Positions 35,273-43,591 of a DNA stretch of 64,000 bases are shown here, one piece after another. This DNA comes from CAVVKW01 sp963761705 (GTDB taxonomy: Bacteria; Verrucomicrobiota; Verrucomicrobiia; Chthoniobacterales; JAATET01). The position numbers and the translations under genes were made by a program. The notes below the pieces were generated by a model. That model was not told the origin of the DNA and made no database searches. It was given only the letters and a program-made list of their open reading frames with translations. Each line of letters begins with the position of its first letter. The stretch's first letter is position 1. The stretch spans positions 744,001 through 808,000 of the forward strand of contig CAVXHK010000001.1 of assembly GCA_963761705.1 (NCBI GenBank), in the 5' to 3' direction.

Positions 35273-36681
35273 GGCAGCGGCTGCTCGCCGAAATCCGACG
35301 TGACGACGAGTTCGAACTGGAACTCCTCGCGGTCCGGATGACGCGGCTGGAATTTTGCCCAACGGCACGCGCATCCCGCCAGCTCCGGTGCGACGTGCGG
35401 GATCTGACCGTTCAGAATCGGGTCCTTGGTGGCGACCAGAAATTCCTGCAATTGCCGGGATAGATCCGCCTCGACGGTTGCCACCTCGGATTGGCCGGCG
35501 AGGTTCGTGAGTTCATCCGGATCGGACTCGAGGTCGAAGAGTTCGATTTCCGGGCGCGGTTGGGCGAAGTGGCGGGTGACGTAGTCCGAGCCGAAGCGGG
35601 CCGCGTAGGGACCGGAGATCTGGACGGGCCAGCCGGGCAGGAAATTGCGGATCAATTTCCACCGGTCTGTCCGGATGCAGCGCATCGGGTCGTATTCACC
35701 GCTGTGGTAGGTCATTTGGGCGAAGATGGTGTCGCGCGTCGGGCCTTCGCCGGTGGTGAGTCGTTGCCAGAGGGACCGGCCCTGACACGGGGAGGGAACG
35801 GGCAATCCGAGCGCGGTCAAGAGCGTCGGAGCGAGGTCGAGGTGGCTCGTGAGCGATTCGATCCGGGAACCCGCGGGGATCGCACCCGGCAGGCGCATCA
35901 GCAGCGCGCACTTGAGACCGGGATCGTAGAGCGTCGCCTTCGCGCGCGGCATTTCGGGGCCGTGGTCGGTGGTGAAGAAGATCAGGCTGTTGTCCTTGAG
36001 CCCCGCCCGGTCCAGTGCCTCGAGGATGCGACCGACCGCCGCGTCGGCCTGCTCGATCCGATAGCAAAACGTCGCGAGATCCTTGCGCGTCGCGAGGTCA
36101 TCGGGAAGGTACGCCGGCACGTCGAGTTGATCGACGACGGTGGGGTCGTAGTCGTTGGCGTAGAGCCGATGCACGTCGGAAAACCCCACCGAGAGGAAGA
36201 ACGGCGATTCCCGGAGTCGCTCAGCCTCCGCGTCGATCCGCGCAACGGCGGCGTCCGCGACGAGGTTGGATTTGGTTTCGAGGGTCCAGCGTTCGTCGTA
36301 AGAAAACGTGATCTCGCTGGTGTGCTCGACATCCTTCCGGGGCCACGCGTCGCGGGCGTCGTGACGTTCGTGCTGGAGGCCGCAAAGAATCGAGCGGGTG
36401 CCGTGGCCGCGCAGGACGGTGGGCAGGTCGTCGACGCCGTCGGCGTATTTCCACCCCCGGTGGGTGAGTCCCAGGATGCCGTGCTGGGCGGAGTATTGCC
36501 CCGTCATCAAGCTCGCCCGGCTCGGCGAGCATTGCGGCGCGGTGCAAAAATGCTGATCGAAGATCGCACCCTCTGCGGCGAGGCGGTCGAGGTGCGGCGT
36601 GCGGACTCCCGCGCGACCGTAGCAACCGAGCCAGTCGCCGAGGTCGTGCCAGATGAACTCGATGAGATTCGGTTGACTCAT
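35269..36681 (-). CDS. Sulfatase (type I, formylglycine-dependent)
   Basis: A 470-residue sulfatase. The signature CSPSRAS at residues 51-57 contains the cysteine (C51) that becomes formylglycine and needs a maturase outside this window. Metal-ligand segments are HDLGDWLGCYG near 12-22 and TTDHGPEMPRAKATLYDPG near 240-258. SHLDLAPTLLTALGLPVP near 290 is a common sulfatase motif. No signal peptide is seen at the N-terminus, so the location is unclear. It overlaps the glycosidase upstream and the GH115 gene downstream by ATGA, so it is part of one operon; it should remove sulfate esters from the polysaccharide or its fragments. Confidence 0.93.
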   Translation of the reverse strand: MSQPNLIEFIWHDLGDWLGCYGRAGVRTPHLDRLAAEGAIFDQHFCTAPQCSPSRASLMTGQYSAQHGILGLTHRGWKYADGVDDLPTVLRGHGTRSILCGLQHERHDARDAWPRKDVEHTSEITFSYDERWTLETKSNLVADAAVARIDAEAERLRESPFFLSVGFSDVHRLYANDYDPTVVDQLDVPAYLPDDLATRKDLATFCYRIEQADAAVGRILEALDRAGLKDNSLIFFTTDHGPEMPRAKATLYDPGLKCALLMRLPGAIPAGSRIESLTSHLDLAPTLLTALGLPVPSPCQGRSLWQRLTTGEGPTRDTIFAQMTYHSGEYDPMRCIRTDRWKLIRNFLPGWPVQISGPYAARFGSDYVTRHFAQPRPEIELFDLESDPDELTNLAGQSEVATVEADLSRQLQEFLVATKDPILNGQIPHVAPELAGCACRWAKFQPRHPDREEFQFELVVTSDFGEQPLP

Positions 36682-38594
36682 TCCGCCGCGGTCGGCGTCG
36701 CCTCGGGCTGCGGAGCTTCGGGCACCGGGCCGTGGAGGAACGTCACGGAATGCGGCGGCAGCTCCATCTTTTCGCTTAGGGAATCAATCTCGGACTTCTC
36801 CAGGCCGGTCTCCGAGATGCGCGCCAATTTCCACGGTGAAGCGCTGCCAGGCGTCTGGAATTGCAGCGAGTTTTCGACGCTCGTGCGGTTAATCACGAGG
36901 AGGCCCGCTTCGCCACCCTTCTTCGCGGCGAAGACCACCACTTTCTCCGGATCGCTGGACTCCACGGCGACCGCGTCACCCTTCATCCAGGAATTGACGT
37001 AATGAAAAACGTGCGCCGCGGGACGGAGTTCGTATTCCTTCGACATCTTGCCGTAGACGCCGTCGCGCTCGTTCCAGGCGTTGCTGACGTCGAGCTGGTG
37101 GGTTGCGAATTCCACGAAGCAGAGCGCGTCGAAGACAGCTCCTTTGTGATTGATCATGCGGGGTTCGCGGGTCTCCCAGGTCCAGCTGATGGCGTATTCG
37201 TTGAGGTGGATGGGGACGTGGCGGTCGGGACTGACCTCGTCGAGCATGGCGCGGAGTTCGCTGATGTGATCGCCGAGCTTCCGGGTCTTATTGTAGATGC
37301 TGGCGTCGGATTCGGTCAGCTTGCCGCTGGCGTAGCCGTGGACGGAGAGGAAATCGAGATCTGGAAGCGTGGCGGTGGCGAAGCGGCGGAGTTCGTCGAC
37401 GTAATCGGGGCGCATCGCGGCGGGACCGCCGGTCTGGATCGACGGGTCGACGGCCTTCATGGCTTTCGCGCAGAGGTTGTAGATGCGGGTGAGTTCATCG
37501 AGTCGGTCGGGCTCGCCATTTCTCTCCAGATCAACCCAGTAGAGGCCGTCACGTTCGTTAGTGATCTCGAAATACGGGATCGCGAAGTCGTGATCGACGT
37601 TCGTGATGCGGACGAGGTCGGCGCAGAAGGCGGCGTAGGCGTCGAACTGGTCGGCGTCGAGAAACTTGTCGCCGTCGGTGTCCATCCACGCCGGCCAGCT
37701 CGGGATGGTGATCACTTTTTCGACGCCCTCGGGTCGCCACGCGGAGAGGGCTGCGACGATTTTTTCCTCGTCCCATCGTTTGCCCGCGACGTCGACCCAG
37801 CCGACGCCCTTCGCGGTCGAGTCGTCGATCATGTTCGTGTTGTGGTAGCGAACGATGGGTAGATTCAGGTAGGCGAGGCCCTCCTGGTAGGCGGGGTCCG
37901 CGGCGACGGCGGGGTCGAAGCCAGCGAAGATCGCGACCGAGAACGTGCCGGGCGGGATGGGGGATTGGACTTGGTTCCACGCGATGTTCGCGGTTGCAGC
38001 AACGGGCTTCTCCTCGATGGCGGCGGCCTCGCCGGCGAGCGCCGCCGTTTCCTCCGTGGCGGCTCCGGCTTCGCGCTTGGGCTTCGCCTTGGTCAAGTTT
38101 GCGTTCGGGGCGGTTGCTCCGGGTGGGAGGAAGTCGGGATCGGCCGAGATGACGACGGCGTCGAGGCCCGCTCCGGGTTCGGCGTTGGGTTGGCGAATGA
38201 GGACGATGGACTCACCGAGCTCGTCGCGGCGGTAGGTGCCAAAGCAGCGCCAGGTCCACTCGGCTTCGGGCCAATTGAAGAGCCACTTGATCTCGCTCTG
38301 CTTGCCACCCGGAGCCTGAGATTTGAGGCAAATGCCGTGGCCGCGACCGCGCGCCCAGATGGTGAAGGTGTCGCCGTCGGCGGGAAGAGCTTGGGTGAAG
38401 AGTGGGCGGTAGTCGCCCGGTTGGGCGACGTAGGCGCCGCCGAGGGCGTCGGGGTCGGCGGTGATCTCCGCGCCGCCGGAAAGTTGGAGGCTCTCAGCCT
38501 GGGTGATGGCCGCCGCGTGGAGAGTGCTGCCGCCCGCGAAGAGGGCGCAGCCGACCATCAGACCGGCGAGACGCCGGGAATATTTACCGCTCAC
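36678..38594 (-). CDS. Secreted GH-A clan glycosidase with N-terminal CBM-like domain (copy B)
   Basis: A 638-residue paralogue of the protein at 20289-22220 with the same layout: signal peptide about 1-28, CBM-like domain about 33-158, Ala/Glu linker with the shared KPKREAGAATEETAAL, and a TIM barrel with E347 (FEITNERD) and E466 (IHLNEYAISW) as likely catalytic residues. The Ca2+-loop-like DTDGDKFLD is kept. Large stretches are identical between the copies, so they arose by duplication. It overlaps the small CBM-like gene and the sulfatase gene by four bases each. Substrate specificity may differ, given that this copy is followed by a sulfatase and GH115. Confidence 0.8.
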   Translation of the reverse strand: MSGKYSRRLAGLMVGCALFAGGSTLHAAAITQAESLQLSGGAEITADPDALGGAYVAQPGDYRPLFTQALPADGDTFTIWARGRGHGICLKSQAPGGKQSEIKWLFNWPEAEWTWRCFGTYRRDELGESIVLIRQPNAEPGAGLDAVVISADPDFLPPGATAPNANLTKAKPKREAGAATEETAALAGEAAAIEEKPVAATANIAWNQVQSPIPPGTFSVAIFAGFDPAVAADPAYQEGLAYLNLPIVRYHNTNMIDDSTAKGVGWVDVAGKRWDEEKIVAALSAWRPEGVEKVITIPSWPAWMDTDGDKFLDADQFDAYAAFCADLVRITNVDHDFAIPYFEITNERDGLYWVDLERNGEPDRLDELTRIYNLCAKAMKAVDPSIQTGGPAAMRPDYVDELRRFATATLPDLDFLSVHGYASGKLTESDASIYNKTRKLGDHISELRAMLDEVSPDRHVPIHLNEYAISWTWETREPRMINHKGAVFDALCFVEFATHQLDVSNAWNERDGVYGKMSKEYELRPAAHVFHYVNSWMKGDAVAVESSDPEKVVVFAAKKGGEAGLLVINRTSVENSLQFQTPGSASPWKLARISETGLEKSEIDSLSEKMELPPHSVTFLHGPVPEAPQPEATPTAAE

Positions 38595-39106
38595 TGCTCG
38601 GAGAGTTCTTCGGCGGCACCGGCGAGGGTCGGGTCGAACTCGGCGTCCGGCGCGAGGATGACGGCGTCGAGGCCGGCGATTTCAATCGGGTCCTTGCCGC
38701 GAATGATGACGATCTCGGCACCCAGTTGCTCGGTCGTGTAGCGGCCGAAGGACTTCCACGTCCAATCATCGCCCGGCTTCCAGACCCACTTGAGTTCCTT
38801 CTGCGAAGCCCCGGGTGTCGGTGCTGCTTTGAGTTGGAGCGCGACGCCGCGGCCGCGCATCCACACGGTGTATTCTGGCGCGTCGGTCGGGGTCGCCATT
38901 TTGAACACCGGATTGTATTCCTTCGGATGCATCGTGTAGGAGTTGCCAAAGGCGGCACCGTCTTCGAGCGACTTAGCGCCCGTCTGGTCGGCGGTGCTCT
39001 CCGCCTCGACGAAGATGGCACCGGTTGGGTCCTGGGCGTGGAGGGCTGGACCGACTAACGCGAGGGCGGTCGCGAAACCGAGGGAGAGGAGGGTGGGGTT
39101 TTTCAT
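38591..39106 (-). CDS. Small secreted CBM-like protein (copy B)
   Basis: About 171 residues from the ATG at 39106 (MKNPTLLSLGFATALALVGP, signal peptide cleaved near AHAQ). A TTG five codons upstream abuts the pseudopilin stop and is less likely. The domain repeats the pattern of the first copy: VEAESTADQTGAKS, YTVWMRGRGVALQLK, WTWKSFGRYTTEQLGAEIVI and GLDAVILAPDAEFDPTLAG. It is homologous to the N-terminal domain of the following glycosidase. It may present the enzyme or bind substrate; this is inferred from the shared module. Confidence 0.72.
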   Translation of the reverse strand: MKNPTLLSLGFATALALVGPALHAQDPTGAIFVEAESTADQTGAKSLEDGAAFGNSYTMHPKEYNPVFKMATPTDAPEYTVWMRGRGVALQLKAAPTPGASQKELKWVWKPGDDWTWKSFGRYTTEQLGAEIVIIRGKDPIEIAGLDAVILAPDAEFDPTLAGAAEELSEQ

Positions 39107-39121
39107 GAGAGGGGCGTGCAA

Positions 39122-39853
39122 TTAATAGTTAATCTGGAGGTGTTTGTAGAGAAGGTCGCCTTTTTTGATGCTCGCGGCGTGTCCGTCGGCGAAGAGGAAG
39201 TTGGCGGCGGTGTCTTTCGCGTGGCGGTAGCGGATCCCCGCAAAATTGATCCCATCTTGGTCCGCGCCCGGCGGTACCGGATTCTCTGCTTTGCCTTCGT
39301 TGCGATCGTAGATGCCGGGCTGGCTGAACATGAAGGGTTTGACGTAGCCCTTCGCGTTGGTCTGGCAGGCGTCCGCCAGGATGATGGTCGAGGACGGGCG
39401 TTGGATCTGCATCATGTGAAGCGCGGGCCGGTCCTTTTTGTTCGCGTTATCCAACATCACGTTAGGGTTCGCCGTGTAGGCCATCTCGGGTTGGGCGGTT
39501 GAAACGGTCTTCGATGGGCAGTCGAAGATCTTGGTGAGGCCGTCGGCGCCTCTCACGCCATCCTTCCCGAGATAGGGTTGAAGCGCGTCGGTCCAATGTC
39601 GGTAGGGTCCGCTGTTAAAGGTCCCCGCTGGATACTGCTGATTTTCGGCTACGTAAAGCTGCGTGCCGATGCCGAGCTGGCGAAGATTCGACAGGCAAGC
39701 GGTGTCGCGGGCTTTCTCGACCGAGCTTGAGAGCATCGAGAACGAGAGCGCGGCCAGGGTGCTGATGATGCCCACGACGACGAGGATTTCGATGAGCGTG
39801 AAGGCATCCGGGGTCGCGGATAGGCGGGGGCGGGAGGGATTGACTAAATTCAT
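39122..39853 (-). CDS. Pseudopilin-like protein with prepilin N-terminal domain (copy B)
   Basis: A 243-residue paralogue of the pseudopilin at 22734-23474. The leader is MNLVNPSRPRLSATPDA, then FTLIEILVVVGIISTLAAL, with Ala at -1 and Glu at +5. The C-terminal part keeps FAGIRYRHAKDTAANFLFAD, GHAASIKKGDLLYKHLQINY, matching the H-X9-DG-like end of copy A. Central segments are also conserved (CLSNLRQLGIGTQLYVAENQ, SSTIILADACQTN). It opens the second operon of CBM-like protein, glycosidase, sulfatase, GH115 and LacI. Confidence 0.88.
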   Translation of the reverse strand: MNLVNPSRPRLSATPDAFTLIEILVVVGIISTLAALSFSMLSSSVEKARDTACLSNLRQLGIGTQLYVAENQQYPAGTFNSGPYRHWTDALQPYLGKDGVRGADGLTKIFDCPSKTVSTAQPEMAYTANPNVMLDNANKKDRPALHMMQIQRPSSTIILADACQTNAKGYVKPFMFSQPGIYDRNEGKAENPVPPGADQDGINFAGIRYRHAKDTAANFLFADGHAASIKKGDLLYKHLQINY

Positions 39854-39889
39854 GGGTGGAGAGCCGCAATCTGCCCCAGTCCCCTCGGA

Positions 39890-39922
39890 GACTCAAATTG
39901 CGCTCAACTTGACGTTAAGTCA
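39890..39922 (-). promoter_or_regulatory. Bipartite TTAACGT element, site 6 (pseudopilin cassette B)
   Basis: Minus strand ACTTAACGTCAAGT (39907-39920) with TTAACG at 39913-39918 and TGAGTC at 39890-39895, 17 bases apart. It lies 54 bases before the pseudopilin ATG at 39853 and carries the same palindrome as site 4. Confidence 0.58.
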
Positions 39923-39944
39923 GCGCTCGCCCGTGGGGAGACGG

Positions 39945-40784
39945 CTAGAGGGATTGCTTTGGATAGCTGCCGAGGATCTTGACGGCGCGGCACTGGCGGG
40001 AGAGTTCGCGGAGGATCTCGTCGAAGCCCTCGTCGCGGTGGTGGCCGTCGACTTCGACGAAGAAGAAAACGTCGTTGCTGCCGCGGGAGGCGGGGCGGCT
40101 GGCGAAGTGGGCTAGGTTGAGAGCGGCGTCGCGGAAGGGGCTGAGGGCATCGACGAGAGCGCCGGGGCGGTCTTCGACGCGGAGGAGAAGCGTGGTACGG
40201 TCGCTGCCGGTGATGGCGGTGCCGGTGCGGGCGAGGACGAGGTAGCGCGAGGCGCTGTCGGTGTGGTCCTCGGAGCCGTCGGGGGTCGAGCGGATCTCGC
40301 CGCAGATGGTGAGTTCGGTCTGGGTGAGAGCGTCGAGGGTGGGTTTGACGGCTCCGTGGTTGGATTCCTCGATGGGGACAACGACGCAATCGGCTTCGCC
40401 GCGGGAGGTCGCGGCGAAGGCGTCCACGACGTCGAGGAAGAAGCCGTAGTCGACGCTGGAGCCAAATTTTGCGCGGGCGGCGAGGTGGGTCGGGCCGCCT
40501 TCGGTGCCGGAGCAGGCGATGACGACGTCCTTTTCTAGCGCGAGCGAAGCGGACATGATCTCGCGGTAGATGGCTCGGATGGCGATCGGTGGGAGGGGGC
40601 CGACGCTGCGTTCAACGACGCTGCGAAGGAGGGTGATCTCGCGTTCGGGGGCGTAGATCGGGAGGCCATCGCGGTTTTTGATTTCGCCGACGGCGAGGGC
40701 GAGGGTCGCACGTTCGTTCAGGAGCCGGAGAAGCTCGGTGTCGATGGCGTCGATCTTGTCGCGGAGGTCGGTGAGTTCGCTCAT
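39945..40784 (-). CDS. pheA: Chorismate mutase/prephenate dehydratase, shortened dehydratase domain
   Basis: A 279-residue P-protein-like enzyme of phenylalanine synthesis. Residues 1-85 are an AroQ chorismate mutase (LRDKIDAIDTELLRLLNERA). Residues about 86-180 begin a prephenate dehydratase (GGPTHLAARAKFG, CVVVPIEESNHGAVKPTLDA). After ELTICGEI the usual 70 or so residues of the second lobe are absent, and the TRF catalytic motif region reads SASRYLVLA. A C-terminal ACT domain follows (TTLLLRVEDRPGALVDALSP, with FFFVEVDGH). Typical P-proteins are about 350-390 residues. The mutase and ACT domains look intact; dehydratase activity is doubtful. It overlaps the scpB gene by four bases. Confidence 0.85.
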   Translation of the reverse strand: MSELTDLRDKIDAIDTELLRLLNERATLALAVGEIKNRDGLPIYAPEREITLLRSVVERSVGPLPPIAIRAIYREIMSASLALEKDVVIACSGTEGGPTHLAARAKFGSSVDYGFFLDVVDAFAATSRGEADCVVVPIEESNHGAVKPTLDALTQTELTICGEIRSTPDGSEDHTDSASRYLVLARTGTAITGSDRTTLLLRVEDRPGALVDALSPFRDAALNLAHFASRPASRGSNDVFFFVEVDGHHRDEGFDEILRELSRQCRAVKILGSYPKQSL

Positions 40785-41626
40785 TGGGGTGGTTCGGCGC
40801 TCGGGGCTGGCTCGGATGGGAGGTCAATCGGAGGCTCGGGGGCCGCTTCGGCGAATGCCCCGACCGCTTTCTCCGAGACTTCCTCGGTGGGTAGAGTTGG
40901 TGGTTCGTCGACGATGTCAGGTTGACCGGCGTCTGGTTCGGACGTCTCGGCTGCTGCTTCGGTCGTGTCCAGTGGCGGTTCGGATCGGGCCTCGGCCTCG
41001 GGGGCTTCGCCTTCGAGGGTCTTCGTGGGCTCGGGTTCCTGGGCGGCGGCGATGGCGGCTTGGCGGAGTTCGGTCGCGTTCGGGAGCTCGTCGAGGCTGC
41101 GGAGGCCGAAGTGCTCCATGAAAAAGGTGGTCGTCTCGTAGAGCAGGGGGCGACCGGGGAGCTCGGAGCGACCGGCGATGCGCACGAGGCCGCGGTCGAG
41201 GATGGTCGTCATGACCCCGTCGACGGCGACGCCGCGGACGGCTTCGATGTCGGCGCGGGTGCAGGGCTGGCGGTAGGCGATGATGGCGAGCGTCTCGAGA
41301 GCGGGGGCGCTGAGGCGGGCGGGTTTGCTCTCTGGAAATAGCTGACGGAGCCAGGGGGCGAAGCGGGCGGAGGAGACAAATTGCCAGCCGGAGGCGGTCT
41401 CGCGGACTTCGAACGCGCGTCCGGCTTCGGCGTATTCGGCGCTGAGTTCGTCGATGGCGTTGGTGAAATCGTTTTCCTTGGCTTTGGCGATCTCGGCGAG
41501 CGCGTCGTCTTCCGGGGCGGCGGCGGCGGCGGCGCAGAGGATCACGCCGATCTCGCGGGCGGAGACGGGTTTTTCCGAAGCGAAAACGAGCGCCTCCAGG
41601 ATGTGCTTGAGGTCGGGAGGATTCAT
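40781..41626 (-). CDS. scpB: Segregation and condensation protein B
   Basis: A 281-residue ScpB, partner of ScpA and SMC in chromosome condensation and segregation. The winged-helix region contains LKHILEALVFASEKPVSARE (start) and APALETLAIIAYRQPCTRAD near residue 105, followed by VMTTILDRGLVRIAGRSELP and LYETTTFFMEHFGLRSLDEL, the conserved core of the family. The C-terminal 90 residues are an acidic Pro/Glu/Ala tail, longer than usual and probably disordered. It overlaps scpA upstream and pheA downstream by four bases each. Confidence 0.95.
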   Translation of the reverse strand: MNPPDLKHILEALVFASEKPVSAREIGVILCAAAAAAPEDDALAEIAKAKENDFTNAIDELSAEYAEAGRAFEVRETASGWQFVSSARFAPWLRQLFPESKPARLSAPALETLAIIAYRQPCTRADIEAVRGVAVDGVMTTILDRGLVRIAGRSELPGRPLLYETTTFFMEHFGLRSLDELPNATELRQAAIAAAQEPEPTKTLEGEAPEAEARSEPPLDTTEAAAETSEPDAGQPDIVDEPPTLPTEEVSEKAVGAFAEAAPEPPIDLPSEPAPSAEPPQ

Positions 41627-42396
41627 TCGGCGGCGGCTTCGCTGAGGGGGGCTTCGGCGTCGGATCGAGCTTCGGCGGGGTCGACCCAGATCTCACCGAA
41701 CTGACCGTCCTGGCGAACGCGGAGCTGTTTCATCCGGATGAGTTCGAGCATGGCGAGGAAGGTGACGACGATCTCGGTGCGGCTGGCGGCTTCGGGGAAG
41801 ATCTCTTCGAAACGAAGCGAGACGCCGGAGCGCGTGAGGTTGACGAGGTGCTCGATCTTGTCGGAGACGGAGAAATTCTCCGCGAAGATCTCACGGAGGT
41901 CCTCGGTCTTGGCAGCGCGGCGTTTGAGGATGTTCTGGAACGCGCGGATGAGGTCGAAGATGCCGACGTCTTCGACGAAGATGTTGTCCTGCGCGGGGAG
42001 ATCGGGGGCGACCGCGATGCGGGGGAAGAGATTTTCCTGCGCGGTTTCGCGGTCGCGGAGGCGGCCGGCGGCTTCCTTGAATTTTTTGTATTCGATGAGC
42101 TGGCGGATGAGTTCCCACCGCGGATCGTCCTCTTCGGCGTCTTCCTCGGCCATTTGCTGGTCGACCGGAAGGAGGGTGCGGCTCTTGATGTAGAGGAGGT
42201 TGGCCGCCATGACGATGAACTCGCCGGCGAGCTCGATGTCGAGCATCTGGAAGGCCTCGATGTATTCGAGGTATTGCTTCGTGATGCGCTCGATCGAGAT
42301 GTCATAAATGTCCACCTCATCGCGCTTGATGAGGTAGAGCAACAAATCGAGCGGCCCCTCGAACACGTCGAGCTTGACCTTGTAATCGCCCTCCAT
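41623..42396 (-). CDS. scpA: Segregation and condensation protein A
   Basis: About 257 residues from the ATG at 42396 (MEGDYKVKLDVFEGPLDLLL), the usual ScpA opening; the longer frame to 42930 is shadow. Typical segments are YLIKRDEVDIYDISIERITK, DIELAGEFIVMAANLLYIKS and FLAMLELIRMKQLRVRQDGQ near the C-terminus. It is the kleisin subunit that binds SMC and two ScpB. The start lies 23 bases after the hpf stop. Confidence 0.95.
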   Translation of the reverse strand: MEGDYKVKLDVFEGPLDLLLYLIKRDEVDIYDISIERITKQYLEYIEAFQMLDIELAGEFIVMAANLLYIKSRTLLPVDQQMAEEDAEEDDPRWELIRQLIEYKKFKEAAGRLRDRETAQENLFPRIAVAPDLPAQDNIFVEDVGIFDLIRAFQNILKRRAAKTEDLREIFAENFSVSDKIEHLVNLTRSGVSLRFEEIFPEAASRTEIVVTFLAMLELIRMKQLRVRQDGQFGEIWVDPAEARSDAEAPLSEAAAE

Positions 42397-42419
42397 TTCC
42401 CGTCGTCGTCCGGTGGGAC

Positions 42420-42776
42420 TTAGGCTCTTTTGTAGCCGCGCTTCTTGCCCTCGGCGTCCATCTGGGCGCGGTGCTTGCGGGCGCTGTTGAGCTTGGTTTT
42501 GCGCTTCCGGAGCTGGCGGGCGAGTTTGTCGGCGGCGTTGTCGATGGCTTTGTGGAGATCGGCGTTGGCGTCCTCGGCGTGGAGGTCGGGGCCGGGGACG
42601 GCGAGGTGCGCTTTGACCTGAAATTTCTTCGTCTTCTTGGACTCGTCGTGGAGGAGGACAACGTGGGCCGCGATGATGTCGTCGGAGATGCTCTCGAGGT
42701 GCTCGACTTTGTCGGCGACGTGGCGATGGATGGACGCGGTGAGCGTGAGCTGTCGGGGGCTGATGTGAATCTGCAT
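42420..42776 (-). CDS. hpf: Ribosome hibernation-promoting factor, short form
   Basis: A 118-residue HPF/YfiA-type protein: MQIHISPRQLTLTASIHRHV opening, VEHLESISDDIIAAHVVLLH, and DANADLHKAIDNAADKLARQ near residue 70. The basic C-terminus RKTKLNSARKHRAQ binds ribosomes. It lacks the dimerisation domain of the long form, so it matches the short type. Expected to stabilise idle ribosomes in stationary phase. It is first of an apparent hpf-scpA-scpB-pheA operon. Confidence 0.92.
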   Translation of the reverse strand: MQIHISPRQLTLTASIHRHVADKVEHLESISDDIIAAHVVLLHDESKKTKKFQVKAHLAVPGPDLHAEDANADLHKAIDNAADKLARQLRKRKTKLNSARKHRAQMDAEGKKRGYKRA

Positions 42777-42829
42777 GGGGTGATTTTGGATGGGGGGTGC
42801 GGGCGGGGCGAGCGAAAATGAGGGGGTGA

Positions 42830-43591
42830 TTATTTCGGAGTGATGCCGAGGTAGTTGCGGACGCTGGCGATCTCGCGGAGGTAGGTGGGCTTGCCGGGAG
42901 TCGCGGCCCAGAGTGCGGTGGAGGAGCCACCGTCGAGGTTAAGGGCTTCGGCGACTTTGAAATTTGGAAATATCGTGTCGCTCGTGAGGATGCGGGCGGT
43001 GTCAGCCAGAGTGACGGGGGAGAAAATGAGGAGCGCCCAGTTCTTCTTGCCGTCGGTGGCGATGACGGTGCGGCGCGCGCGGCGTTGCTCGTCGAGACCG
43101 TTGGTCGCAGTGCTCTCGTTTACGAGATAGGGGCCGCATTGAAGGGCTTCGGTGTCCTTCTTCGACGAGGTGTAATCGGCGGATCGAACGAGGCGGGGCT
43201 TGCCGCCAGTGACAACGAAGATGCCGGCGAGGATCTTGGCGCGTTCGAAACCGTTCAGCGTCTCGCCGTCGGCGATCTCGAGGCCGACGGCTCGCCAATC
43301 GGCGTGGAAGTAGCCGCCGTTGGTGCCGGCGACGAAATTCCCTGCGCTCATCGCCGCGCCGAGGGTGCCCTGGTTTTTGGTTGGGTTGTCGACGACGCGG
43401 AAGGTGTAGTTTTTTTCGCTGAAGAAGATCCCCTTGATGAGGACGTTCCGGTCGCTGGCGGCGGCTTCGCGCTCGGAGAGCTCTGCGCCGCCGGGGAGGT
43501 CGGCGAGGGTTTTCTCGAACTCGAGCGTCCAATCGGCGTGCGCGAGCGGCGGGGTGGCGAGGGCGAGGAGGGTGGCGAGCCAGCGGATCAT
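42830..43591 (-). CDS. Phosphodiester glycosidase family protein (NAGPA-like)
   Basis: A 253-residue protein with a signal peptide (MIRWLATLLALATPPLAHA). Family marks are GNFVAGTNGGYFHADWRAVG near residue 84 and EALNLDGGSSTALWAAT near 220. These are the glycine-rich strands typical of the N-acetylglucosamine-1-phosphodiester alpha-N-acetylglucosaminidase-like fold. Bacterial members act outside the cytoplasm on phosphodiester-linked sugars or exopolysaccharide. Its ATG overlaps the truncated exoD-like gene by four bases. Confidence 0.85.
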   Translation of the reverse strand: MIRWLATLLALATPPLAHADWTLEFEKTLADLPGGAELSEREAAASDRNVLIKGIFFSEKNYTFRVVDNPTKNQGTLGAAMSAGNFVAGTNGGYFHADWRAVGLEIADGETLNGFERAKILAGIFVVTGGKPRLVRSADYTSSKKDTEALQCGPYLVNESTATNGLDEQRRARRTVIATDGKKNWALLIFSPVTLADTARILTSDTIFPNFKVAEALNLDGGSSTALWAATPGKPTYLREIASVRNYLGITPK

